A stretch of DNA of 64,000 nt from the NCBI RefSeq assembly GCF_000022325.1, contig NC_012034.1, positions 2,772,001-2,836,000 on the forward strand. Reading direction: 5' to 3'. Shown piece by piece: positions 8,425 through 17,180 of this stretch (positions are counted from its first letter, which is position 1; the number at the start of each line of letters is the position of its first letter). The position numbers were made by a program, and so were the translations under genes. The stretch comes from Caldicellulosiruptor bescii DSM 6725 (GTDB taxonomy: Bacteria > Bacillota > Thermoanaerobacteria > Caldicellulosiruptorales > Caldicellulosiruptoraceae). The notes beneath the pieces were generated by a model. That model worked only from the letters and a program-made list of their open reading frames with translations, was not told where the DNA came from and did not search any database.

Positions 8425-10869
8425 TTGCAAAGCAAAAATAAAAAAGTAAAAAAACAAACGCCGTTTAGGCTTTTTCTCAAAAGCTTTGTAAGAACTATTT
8501 TAGTACTTTTGATTGCAAGCATGGCAGTTTTAATCGGTGCTGGTTTTGGAATGGTCACAGGATACATAAAGGCAATACCAGCAAATGCTCTTGATATAAT
8601 AACTTCTTCTTCAGATACTCAGACAACTATTGTTTACGACCAGAGCGGAAACGAAATTGCCCGGCTTCATGGCAATGAAAACAGGATAAGAGTGCCATAC
8701 AACAAGATTCCAAAAAATCTCATAAACGCTTTTGTTGCAATTGAGGATGAGAGGTTCTGGCAGCACAACGGGATTGACATCAAAAGAATATTCGGCGCAA
8801 TATTCAAAAACATAAAAACCGGCAGTCTTTCAGAAGGTGCAAGTACAATCACCCAGCAGCTTGTGAGAAACAAACTTTTAACCTTTGAAAAGTCCTTCAA
8901 ACGAAAGATTCAAGAGCAGTACCTTGCCATTCAGCTCGAAAAAAAATGGACAAAAGAACAGATTTTAGAAGAGTATCTCAACACAATTAACCTTGGCAGC
9001 GGAGCATACGGTGTAGGAGCTGCAGCATACACCTATTTTGGAAAGGATGTATCGCAGCTGACTCTGGCAGAGTGCGCCCTAATTGCCGGAATTACTCAAA
9101 ATCCTTCATATTATAATCCTTATGTTTTTCCAGACCATGCAAAGAAAAAGCAGGAAATTGTTCTCAAAAAGATGCTTGAACTTGGATATATAACCGAACA
9201 AGAGTACTTAGAAGCAATAAATCAGCCACTTGTTTATGTAAAAAAAGACATCTCTGCAGAAAGTGCATACAAACATGCGTACTTTGTCGATTCTGTAATA
9301 GATGAAGCAATTGAAATTCTATCTGAAAAGAAAAGAATTTCAAAAGATGAAGCAGAAAACTTAATCTATGGTGGCGGACTTAAAATCTATACAACAATGG
9401 ACGAAAACATACAAAGTACAATGGAAGATGTCTTTTCAGACCTGTCAATTATGCCAAAGATAAAACACTACGATGCATCAGGAATACCACAACCTCAGGC
9501 AGCAGCTGTTTTGATTGACTTTAAAACAGGTGCTGTCAAAGGCATCATGGGCGGAAGAGGAAATTTAAAAGGTGTTAGGCTCTTGAACCGCGCTACAATG
9601 TCTGTTCGCCAGCCTGGGTCAGCTATAAAACCTATTGCGGATTATAGCTTGGCGCTTGAAAATGGTTATACTGCTGCAACTGTGATTGATGATGTGCCAT
9701 TTTCGGTTGGCAGGTACACACCACGAAACTGGTATAAAAGTAACGTTGTTTCTGGCAAAAGAGGGTATAAAGGATTAATGACCTTGAGAGAAGCTTTGCA
9801 GTGGTCGGCAAACGTTCCTGCTGTAAAGGTTGCATATAATCTGGGGATTCAAAATGTTTACAGGAATCTAAAAGGGTTTGGTTTTACAACTCTTGCACCA
9901 CAGGATATGAACAGTCTCTCAATTGCAATTGGTGGATTTACCTATGGAGTAAAACCAATTGAACTTACTGCTGCGTTTGCTGCAGTTGCTAACAGTGGTG
10001 TGTATATAAAACCCTATTTTATAACAAAAATTGAAGACAAAAACGGTATTACAATATTTGAAAGAACGCCCTATAAAAGAAGAGTAATGGATGAAAAGAA
10101 TGCATATATACTTACAAATATGCTCCAGAGCGTTGTCACTGCAAGGATAACAGTAGGAGTTAAATTTTCATATCCTGTTGCAGGAAAAACAGGTACAACC
10201 GATGACAGCAAAGACAGATGGTTTGTAGGATACACTCCAAACTATGCGCTTGGCGTATGGGTTGGCGAAGACAAACCTGTTGCATTAAATTATATAACCG
10301 GAACAAATCCGTCACTGAAAATTTTCAAAGCAATAATGGACAGGGTTGTACGTCAAAAAGGTGTAAGCTCAGAGTTTTTAAGACCTGCTGGAATTGTGGA
10401 AAGGTATGTGTGTAAAGAGTCAGGTAAGCTTGCAACAAGCCTTTGCAAACAAGACCCTCGTGGAAGTCAGGTTATAAAAGAGATTTTTGTTGAAGGCACA
10501 GAACCAACAGAGTACTGCGACAAGCATGTAAAACTTAAAGTTTGCACTCAGTCTAACAAGCTTGCAACACAGTACTGCCCAACAACAATTGAAAAGGTGT
10601 TTATAAAAAGAGATAATCCTATTTGGCCAGGTTCTTCGGTTGTCCCACCTGATGATTATATGTACCAAGCACCAACCAGCTACTGTGATATTCACAAAGC
10701 ACCGCAAGAGGAGATTGTGCCGCAGAAAGGCACTACCTCGCAGCAGGAGCAGTCTTCTTCACAGAGCCAGCAGCCCTCTTCTGCTGAACAAGGCAGCCAG
10801 CAAAGCGTTGAAGAAAACTTGCCTCTTGAAAGCGACACAACACAATCAAGTACTTATTCTTCACAGTAG
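8425..10869 (+). CDS. class A penicillin-binding protein (PBP1A type)
   Basis: About 814 residues. It makes and cross-links peptidoglycan at the outer face of the membrane. One transmembrane helix (around 25-50) is followed by a GT51 glycosyltransferase with the catalytic EDERFWQHNGID motif and the downstream GASTITQQLVRN. The transpeptidase domain has the active Ser in GSAIKP (SxxK), the SAN motif in QWSANVPAVK and KTGTTDD. The C-terminal tail is Cys-containing, then Gln/Ser-rich. The TTG at 8425 is chosen because GGGGAGG sits 8 nt upstream; upstream in-frame codons overlap that site. It is monocistronic. Confidence 0.93.
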   Translation: MQSKNKKVKKQTPFRLFLKSFVRTILVLLIASMAVLIGAGFGMVTGYIKAIPANALDIITSSSDTQTTIVYDQSGNEIARLHGNENRIRVPYNKIPKNLINAFVAIEDERFWQHNGIDIKRIFGAIFKNIKTGSLSEGASTITQQLVRNKLLTFEKSFKRKIQEQYLAIQLEKKWTKEQILEEYLNTINLGSGAYGVGAAAYTYFGKDVSQLTLAECALIAGITQNPSYYNPYVFPDHAKKKQEIVLKKMLELGYITEQEYLEAINQPLVYVKKDISAESAYKHAYFVDSVIDEAIEILSEKKRISKDEAENLIYGGGLKIYTTMDENIQSTMEDVFSDLSIMPKIKHYDASGIPQPQAAAVLIDFKTGAVKGIMGGRGNLKGVRLLNRATMSVRQPGSAIKPIADYSLALENGYTAATVIDDVPFSVGRYTPRNWYKSNVVSGKRGYKGLMTLREALQWSANVPAVKVAYNLGIQNVYRNLKGFGFTTLAPQDMNSLSIAIGGFTYGVKPIELTAAFAAVANSGVYIKPYFITKIEDKNGITIFERTPYKRRVMDEKNAYILTNMLQSVVTARITVGVKFSYPVAGKTGTTDDSKDRWFVGYTPNYALGVWVGEDKPVALNYITGTNPSLKIFKAIMDRVVRQKGVSSEFLRPAGIVERYVCKESGKLATSLCKQDPRGSQVIKEIFVEGTEPTEYCDKHVKLKVCTQSNKLATQYCPTTIEKVFIKRDNPIWPGSSVVPPDDYMYQAPTSYCDIHKAPQEEIVPQKGTTSQQEQSSSQSQQPSSAEQGSQQSVEENLPLESDTTQSSTYSSQ

Positions 10870-10955
10870 AGATAAGGGGCTAATAAATATTTGAAATTTT
10901 CATTGAGCAAAATAAGGCAAAACTCTGCCACACAAAGCAATACTTTATTACATAA

Positions 10956-10997
10956 AGGGGCTATCAACCTTTCTTTTTAGATAGCCTCTTTTTTTAA
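10956..10997 (+). terminator. terminator after the PBP gene
   Basis: AGGGGCTATC and GATAGCCTCT form a 10-bp stem with one G-U pair, followed by a run of eight T. Between 10998 and 11193 I see no gene or other signal. Confidence 0.85.
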
Positions 10998-11193
10998 TTT
11001 CTTCATCTTTGTTCAGTCTATTATTCTGAACATTTTATATGCGCTGTTATACTATTTGAGCACATTTTCTGATATTTAAAACTATATCCAAAAATCAATT
11101 ATAAATTAAATTTTTTGTAATCATTTAATTACCATACCTGTTATAATATTTATTTCCTATTAAAGTCATGTACTTTGTATTCTATTAATTAAA

Positions 11194-11374
11194 ACTTTTG
11201 TATTTACCAATTGCTGTCGACCTGTAATCCCACAAAAATCCCTGGGGGTCGACAGCAAAAGGTCGTTTTTAGCATCCCTCGACTTTCAATTGCTTGTGGA
11301 ATATAATAGAAATAATCTACAGTAGCTTGAAAACTTAACCATTTGTTCCTTGTGAAATTTCTCAAACCATCTAT
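11194..11374 (+). promoter_or_regulatory. relic CRISPR leader (fourth copy, decayed)
   Basis: This 181-bp stretch aligns along its length with the leaders at 16779, 31730 and 56236. It keeps the inverted repeat TTGCTGTCGACC (11211-11222) / GGTCGACAGCAA (11247-11258) exactly, and a TATAAT at 11302-11307. The -35 box has become TCGACT (11279-11284) where the others have TTGACT or TTGATT with the same 17-bp spacer. It is followed by only two damaged repeats. Confidence 0.85.
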
Positions 11375-11435
11375 TGTTGTAGCCTCCCCGTTGGGGATTG
11401 AGAGGAGGGAGAAGCTTCCCCTTTGGGATTGAAAC
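11375..11435 (+). CRISPR. vestigial CRISPR array (two degenerate repeats)
   Basis: A repeat-like unit at 11375-11404 (AGCCTCCCCGTTGGGGATTG core, altered ends) is followed almost directly by a second damaged unit ending GGGATTGAAAC at 11435. No normal-length spacer separates them. With the mutated leader promoter, this is a dead CRISPR locus. Confidence 0.75.
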
Positions 11436-11440
11436 TAAAC

Positions 11441-11465
11441 AAAAAAGCGGGTATGAACACCCGCT
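11441..11465 (-). terminator. minus-strand terminator for the ATPase gene
   Basis: AGCGGGT and ACCCGCT form a 7-bp stem. Read on the minus strand the hairpin is followed by six T. Between here and the ATPase stop at 11724 no convincing gene is present. Confidence 0.75.
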
Positions 11466-11723
11466 AATTGCTGTTTTATCATAAAAATATCATAAAAATT
11501 GATAATCAAATAACCTTAAAAAATATATCCGTAGTTTTTAATTTTTGTTTTTGAGAAAATTTTAGGATTGTTATACCTTTTATGACTCCAAAAATCTCTT
11601 ATACATATCAATATATCCCTTTTTGAAAAATTTAACTTATTTATTAAATGAAAATCGAAAATTTTATACGAAACAAATAAGAAGTTCCAATACAAAATAA
11701 GTTTAATTCGCTTTATTTGCAAG

Positions 11724-13109
11724 TTAATAGTCAAATTTATTAATTAATAGGACATAAGGATTTTGTTTAGCAAAACTTATTACCTCATCTGCAAAACCAC
11801 TTTTTGAGAATAACACATAGAACTTTTTACGATTATTAAAAATCATACTCTTTTCTATTAGGTTATTCAAAACAGACATATCAACTTTCTGGTTTCTCCA
11901 TTTGCATTCACCAAACAGGATGTTATTGTTGTCAAATGCTACTATATCAATTTCCTCTTCACGCTTTTTATAAGGATTATTTCCCCACCATTTACCTATA
12001 TTTTCAAAAATGAAGGGTAATTTTTTTGCCTTATTTAAAATCTTAAGATAATCCATGCAAATCTCCTCATAAACTTCTCCAATAAACTCATTCATAAAAG
12101 GTTTGATTTTGTTCTCGATAACTTCATCAATTAATCCCTGTTCAATCAAAGTCTTGTTGGTAAAAACAAATCGATACCAGAATCTAAAAAAATTATCCTT
12201 GATTTTGTAAATACTTTTTCTGCTTTTTGACTCTAACTTGAGAGGAGTTACCTTTTCAAGAATTTTTAAATCTATGAGTACAGAAATATATTTTGCACAT
12301 TTATCAATGTCAGTTCCCACTTTTGCAGATATCTCACTTAATTTACTGCTGCCTGTTGCTATTGCTTCTATTATCGAATTATACAAAGCAGGTTCTCTTA
12401 CTTCTTGCCTTAAAAGCAGTTTTGGTTCTTCATAAAGATAAGATGACTTGTCCAATATTTTTGTCTTGATGTTTTCGTATATGTCTTTTGTGCTGTCAAA
12501 GATACTCAAGTACTGAGGAATTCCTCCCAAAACTCCATATGCAATAACCTGATCTTCAAAACTATAATTAAGGAAAAATTCTCTACTCTCAAAAAATCTA
12601 AATGGCTCAACTATTAGTTGAGCAGTTCTTCGTCCATATAAAGGACTTTTATAACTTAAAACTTCCTTTTCGATGAAACTTACAGAAGATCCACAGATAA
12701 TCAAAAAAAGTTTGGTATTCTTTAAATGATGATCAATCAAATTTTGCAAAAGTGATGGTATACTTTTGTTTGTATTTGCTATATAAGGAAATTCGTCAAT
12801 TACAACAATCAATCTCTTATCCTTTGCTTGCTGTGCCAAAAATATAAATGCCTTTTCCCATGATTCAAATCTGCCCACTAACCCTTCAAGGTTAAAATAA
12901 GAGAGTACCTTATCTGAAAAAGATTCAAGGTTAATTTTATCATTGTATTCTTCAGCAACAAAGAATATTGAGGGTTTATTTTTGCAAAACTCAGTAAGCA
13001 GAGTAGTTTTTCCAACACGCCTTCTTCCATACACAACAACAAAGTGGAATTTGTCTTCATTATAAAGTCTGTTTAATGTTTCAAGCTCATACTTTCTGCC
13101 AACAAACAT
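11724..13109 (-). CDS. archaeal-type ATPase with DUF234-like C-terminus
   Basis: 461 residues. Walker A is GRRRVGKTT at about 28-36 and Walker B is LIVVIDEFPYI near 100. A winged-helix region (KLSEISAKVGTDIDKCAKYISVL) follows, then a C-terminal PD-(D/E)XK-like module with EIDIVAFD and LFGECKWR that resembles DUF234. The family (MNS clade of STAND/AAA-like ATPases) is common in archaea and thermophiles; its function is unknown, possibly defence- or mobile-element-linked. A paralogue lies at 53158-54549 and a truncated near-copy at 52460-52954. AGGTGA precedes the ATG. Three 15-bp direct repeats lie just upstream. Confidence 0.82.
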   Translation of the reverse strand: MFVGRKYELETLNRLYNEDKFHFVVVYGRRRVGKTTLLTEFCKNKPSIFFVAEEYNDKINLESFSDKVLSYFNLEGLVGRFESWEKAFIFLAQQAKDKRLIVVIDEFPYIANTNKSIPSLLQNLIDHHLKNTKLFLIICGSSVSFIEKEVLSYKSPLYGRRTAQLIVEPFRFFESREFFLNYSFEDQVIAYGVLGGIPQYLSIFDSTKDIYENIKTKILDKSSYLYEEPKLLLRQEVREPALYNSIIEAIATGSSKLSEISAKVGTDIDKCAKYISVLIDLKILEKVTPLKLESKSRKSIYKIKDNFFRFWYRFVFTNKTLIEQGLIDEVIENKIKPFMNEFIGEVYEEICMDYLKILNKAKKLPFIFENIGKWWGNNPYKKREEEIDIVAFDNNNILFGECKWRNQKVDMSVLNNLIEKSMIFNNRKKFYVLFSKSGFADEVISFAKQNPYVLLINKFDY

Positions 13110-13126
13110 AAAATCACCTACTCTAA

Positions 13127-13171
13127 AGTTACTAACTCCAGAGTTACTAACTTTAAAGTTAATAACTTTGA
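13127..13171 (-). repeat. three 15-bp iterons upstream of the ATPase gene
   Basis: Units AGTTACTAACTCCAG, AGTTACTAACTTTAA and AGTTAATAACTTTGA abut without gaps from 13127 to 13171, only 18 bp before the start codon. The same repeat type precedes the pseudogene copy at 52972. Placement suggests an operator array for autoregulation. Confidence 0.75.
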
Positions 13172-13340
13172 AATCAATAAATATTATAACATAGTTTTAG
13201 TTCAATTTCTATTGTGTTTTTGATTTTTTAAAGCTAATCACAACTACTGCTATAATCTATGTTTCCCTTGTAATTGGAATTAACTTTTCAATTATATTAT
13301 CATTATCCATAGATGTATGTGTTTTAAATTAATTAAATAG

Positions 13341-14452
13341 GTTGTTGAATAAAAGAAATTAACATAAAAGATAATAAATAGATATATAAAAAGCCATCCT
13401 CCTTGAGGTAAAATTATAGGAAGAGAAGACAAAAAACACATAACAAAGGAGGATGGCAATGACTAATTTTATTAAAACACAAAATCAAAAATTATTAAAG
13501 ATACTTATGACAGTTGAGAAAGTAATAAAAGCCATGGGATTAAAGATAAAAAGCAGCAGAAGTAAAAGACCAAAGAAGTTTAAGTTAAGCCATATAATAG
13601 CTTGTTTTGTTTACAAAGTCAAAAACAAGATAAACAGCTTCAGGGAATTAGAATACAAAATAAACGAAGATGAAGAATTTAAAAAAGCTATAGGGAGATA
13701 GAGAAGAGCTTTTGACATTTCATATTTTTCGAAATGGGCAAAGGTAATTGAAGAAGAATATATAGAAGAAATAGCAAGAATTTTAGCAAGAAGAATAGAA
13801 CCGCAGACAAAAGTTTGTGCTATAGATTCTACCCCTTTGAGAAGTTTGAGGGGTGACAAAGAAGCAGGAACAGGAGTATGTATTAGTTTAGGTTTTTACA
13901 ATGGATATAAATTACATGTGTTAGCAACAGTTGAAGATGAGGTTATACCAATAGTATGGTGGTTGACACGTGCAAATGTCCATGACAGTAAAGTAGTAGA
14001 ACTTTTGTATTGATCTAAGATATTTGGCTTGATGTGATATTAGCAGATGCAGGTTATGATTGTGTAAAGTGCTTTGAGGTGGCAGATAAACTTGAGATAA
14101 AGTTTGTAGCGGCGGTAAATAAGAGAAATAGTAAGGATTTTAGTAATGTAAAAAATATTTTGAGGATAAAGAATATAGAATTTTTAGGAAGTGAAGAAGG
14201 GCAAAGGTTATATAAGCAAAGGACAAAAATTGAAAGATTATTTGGGAAATTAGAAGGAGAATACAATTTAGAACAAGTAAGGTTAAGAGGTTTTAGAACA
14301 TATAAGAGGCATGTAGAGGTGAATAATGATTACTTATTTGATAGAGGTCTATATTCAAAAAATTGGAAACTGTAAATTTTCTTTTAAATATACGTGGAAT
14401 AATTTATAGTTCTATACAATAACATTAATGGTACAATTATTTATTCAACAAC
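13341..14452 (+). mobile_element. decayed insertion sequence with 13-bp inverted ends
   Basis: GTTGTTGAATAAA at 13341-13353 is the exact reverse complement of the right end at 14440-14452. The 1.1-kb element holds one broken DDE transposase gene. I see no target-site duplication. Confidence 0.78.
13453..14375 (+). pseudogene. DDE transposase, interrupted
   Basis: The reading frame starts MAMTNFIKTQNQKLL after GGAGG but hits a TAG at about 13699. The same protein continues (FSKWAKVIEEEYIEEIARIL, then CAIDSTPLRSLRG with a DDE Asp). It breaks again at a TGA near 14012 and resumes in ADAGYDCVKC and TKIERLFGKLEGEYNLEQVRLRG, which carries the catalytic Glu. The layout matches IS4/IS5-like DDE transposases, exact family unassigned. 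With two in-frame breaks it cannot be active. Confidence 0.8.
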
Positions 14453-14498
14453 TTGTTATTCAAAAGAAAAGCTGGAAAGAAATCTGCAGCTAATAGTC

Positions 14499-15581
14499 TT
14501 ATCTTAATTTTTCAAGATACTCTAAAACTTTTTTCTCAAGCCAATCGTTAGAACCTTCTTTTGAAAAAACTTCTTCCATAGTACAAAAAGACCTTTGCTC
14601 TAATGTTTTTAATTCATTGAATTTTTTCTGAAGAATATTGTCTTTCTCAATCTTCCTTGAACCATCTTTTTCCTTAATTCTTATCTCGTCTTTTTCAAGG
14701 TCAAGATAGCTGCACAGAAGAGGAGATTTTTCATCATACTTTTCCACATTTTTGACAATTGAACTTCTGCTAAAATTTGCATAACAGTAAGTACAAAAGT
14801 GTTTGCAGGTATTGAATATTCCAAGGTCTATGCTCTGAGCACACCCGCACGCCTTTCTCTGATTGTTGTCTTTCTTGTATTCTTTAACTTCATAAAAACC
14901 TTTTTCTTTTCTGAGTTCCCTTATAAGATCGCCATCCACACAGTGCGCTTTTTTCAGCCCCAACTGTTCAATGGACACATCTTCTGCACATGTCTCAACG
15001 CTCAGATTATATCTTTTCCCTATACTGCCTATTGCACCAAAGACATTGTAAAGCTCATCTGCCGAAAAATCCTTTGCATTTATTTTGTTTAGCTCATCCA
15101 CTGCCTTGCTGTAAAAGTCAACATAGCTTATTATGCACTTTTGAGTGTAAGGTGCAAGCTTTTCGCAGAGCTCCTCAAACTTTTCTTTGTGGTAACTAAG
15201 TGGCATTTTGTCGGTAATAATTATAGGGTCATATCTCCATATAACCCTTTTTTTGCCTATTAAGTTTGAAAGCTCTATGAAAGTTTGAACAACCTCATCC
15301 TTTGGAGGGATGTTAGGTTCTATGTCTTTACCGTAAGGCGTGATTGTAAACTGAAAATAGTATATATAATTTTCAAGGTACTTTAGTTTTTCTAAAAAAT
15401 TTTTGGGATTTTTTGTCCAGAAGACTATAGCATCAACATCTTCTGGCAATAATGATACTGCAAAAACCTGAGATGGTCGCATCGGGTTCCGATACATTGC
15501 AAAACCTTCTTTTATTCTGTTTATAAACCAATCACCGAAAAAAGCTGGGATATCTGTTCTTCTGCTTGCACTTATAATCAA
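14499..15581 (-). CDS. DUF1848 family protein with Cys cluster
   Basis: About 360 residues starting at a TTG (15581) with GGAG 9 nt upstream. DUF1848 proteins characteristically open with IISASRRTDIPAFF, as here. FWTKNPKNFLEKL and VIWRYDPIIIT are further family segments. The cysteine motif ACGCAQSIDLG plus CKHFCTYCYANFS resembles a radical-SAM-like or Fe-S site. The reaction is unknown. A methyltransferase-like gene lies 38 nt upstream on the same strand. The pair recurs as a decayed copy at 49494-50017, which suggests the two proteins work together. Confidence 0.82.
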   Translation of the reverse strand: MIISASRRTDIPAFFGDWFINRIKEGFAMYRNPMRPSQVFAVSLLPEDVDAIVFWTKNPKNFLEKLKYLENYIYYFQFTITPYGKDIEPNIPPKDEVVQTFIELSNLIGKKRVIWRYDPIIITDKMPLSYHKEKFEELCEKLAPYTQKCIISYVDFYSKAVDELNKINAKDFSADELYNVFGAIGSIGKRYNLSVETCAEDVSIEQLGLKKAHCVDGDLIRELRKEKGFYEVKEYKKDNNQRKACGCAQSIDLGIFNTCKHFCTYCYANFSRSSIVKNVEKYDEKSPLLCSYLDLEKDEIRIKEKDGSRKIEKDNILQKKFNELKTLEQRSFCTMEEVFSKEGSNDWLEKKVLEYLEKLR

Positions 15582-15618
15582 CTGTATCATCTCCTGATTA
15601 CAAATTTTCTAATACAAT

Positions 15619-16542
15619 TCAATTTTTAATTAGAACAAGCTGAGCACTTCTGTATTCGTCCCACATCTCAAAATAGTTTATTAAGTCTTCAGGTATATTA
15701 GAAAAGTCAACCCTGAAATCAGAATGTGCAGCACCAAATTTAAGACTTGGGTCATCTTTGTATGGAAAGTAATATTTGATTACTGATATGTTGCGGTTTG
15801 TCCAAAATCTTTCAGATAAATGCTCAAGGAATATGCGACCTTTTATTTCATCAGGATTTCTCTTTGCATATTCTTGTGTTACATTCGTGTCATTGAAAAT
15901 TATCATTGTTGACTTTGGAAGTATTTCAAAAGCTTTTTCCACAAATTTCTCTGAAAATCGCTTTACCAGGTCCACTGGATAATATTTTGCAATATCAGAT
16001 AAAACATATTGAAATAAAATAACATTAGGCTGTTCTTCTTTCATAATTCTAACTACCTCCTGAAATTCTCTAATTGCATCTAAATATGATACTTCTATTT
16101 TCGACAGTTTATGCCTCTTTCCGTGCTTAATTATAAAATTGTGAATCTCCTTCCAAAGCACATTTTTTTCAATGCCATGATATTTTATTTTCTCATTTAA
16201 TTTGTTATGTTTAATATATTTTTCAAACGCAAAAAGATCTGTGCAAGGTCCACATCCAATTGAAAAAATTCTGGGATTGTTAGGAATCCTGTGACTAATT
16301 CTTTGAAGAAGCATAAACAATTCCCCTAAATGCTTAAGAGAAAATCTTCCGCAGTAATAGTATATCATATTTTGACAATCATAATCACGGATATTGCCAT
16401 TATTCTTCCTTTTAAAGTGAACTTTTGGAAGGCATTTCTCACAAGTGCTTACTCTCTGATAATTCGAATTGGAAAAGCGAAGACAAACAGGTGAGTGAAA
16501 TTCTTTTGCAATTCTCATAACATCATGCATAAGTAAATGCAC
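15619..16542 (-). CDS. putative SAM-dependent methyltransferase-like protein
   Basis: 307 residues. The segment RIFSIGCGPCTDLFAFEKYI (about residues 90-110) fits methyltransferase motif I (G-x-G-x-x-x-D). It is followed by KYHGIEKN (acidic ribose-binding position) and NVILFQYVLSDI (motif III-like). N-terminal cysteines (CEKCLPK, YDCQN, YYYCGRF) could bind metal. The start is GTG with AAGGAG 11 nt upstream. It is co-oriented with the DUF1848 gene. A C-terminal copy survives at 49854-50017. The substrate is unknown; the call rests on fold motifs only. Confidence 0.6.
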   Translation of the reverse strand: MHLLMHDVMRIAKEFHSPVCLRFSNSNYQRVSTCEKCLPKVHFKRKNNGNIRDYDCQNMIYYYCGRFSLKHLGELFMLLQRISHRIPNNPRIFSIGCGPCTDLFAFEKYIKHNKLNEKIKYHGIEKNVLWKEIHNFIIKHGKRHKLSKIEVSYLDAIREFQEVVRIMKEEQPNVILFQYVLSDIAKYYPVDLVKRFSEKFVEKAFEILPKSTMIIFNDTNVTQEYAKRNPDEIKGRIFLEHLSERFWTNRNISVIKYYFPYKDDPSLKFGAAHSDFRVDFSNIPEDLINYFEMWDEYRSAQLVLIKN

Positions 16543-16778
16543 TTTTTCTCACTCTCCTTAACAGACTGGAAATACAAAAGACATAGTAAATTTTAATATG
16601 AGATTTTGATAACTTTAAGGTCAAAAATTATGCGAATTTCATTTATGAACATGGAAAATTAGAATTTTCATTACATTAGTTAAATGATATTGTTTGTAAT
16701 TCAGTTTATATTTTCTTTTTTGTTATGATGTTATGTTTAATTTTTGTATTTTGTATTTACTTTTTCCTATACTTTTTT

Positions 16779-16962
16779 ACTTTTGTATTTACCAATTGCT
16801 GTCGACCTGCAATTTCCCCAAAAACCCCCGGGGATCGACAGCAAAAGGTAATTTCTGGTATGTGTTGATTTTCAAGAGCTTGTGGGGTATAATAGAAACA
16901 ATCTATAGTTGCTTGAAAACATAACCATTTATTCCTTGCGACGTTTTTCAAAAACCTCCACG
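16779..16962 (+). promoter_or_regulatory. CRISPR leader 2
   Basis: It shares layout and most bases with the other leaders. The inverted repeat is at 16796-16807 and 16833-16844 with one mismatch. The promoter is TTGATT (16865-16870), 17 bp, TATAAT (16888-16893). The first repeat begins at 16963, about 63 nt after the predicted transcription start. Confidence 0.88.
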
Positions 16963-17125
16963 GTTTTTAGCCTCCCCTTTGGGGATTGAAACACGTAAAA
17001 AATAAGGAGTATGTAAGGGGTTTTTTGCAGTTTTTAGCCTCCCCTTTGGGGATTGAAACTAATTTTGATATTTTTCATAGTTAACACTTATCAGAGTTTT
17101 TAGCCTCCCCTTTGGGGATTGAAAC
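16963..17125 (+). CRISPR. three-repeat CRISPR array, variant repeat
   Basis: Repeats of 30 bp lie at 16963, 17030 and 17096, with spacers of 37 and 36 nt. They read GTTTTTAGCC then TCCCCTTTGGGGATTGAAAC, differing from the other arrays at base 5 (T for G). All three repeats share the variant, so it was copied during acquisition at this leader. The array stops abruptly 55 bp before the gene at 17181. Confidence 0.92.
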
Positions 17126-17180
17126 AAATTAATATAAATATGAAAATCAAATAAAAGTAAAAAATGGAGGTGTTGACATT

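Noticed and set aside
11516-11734. 72-codon frame on the minus strand after the ATPase gene
   Set aside because: It is a low-complexity Ile/Lys/Phe-rich translation with no ribosome site, overlapping the ATPase end; it looks like chance in AT-rich DNA.
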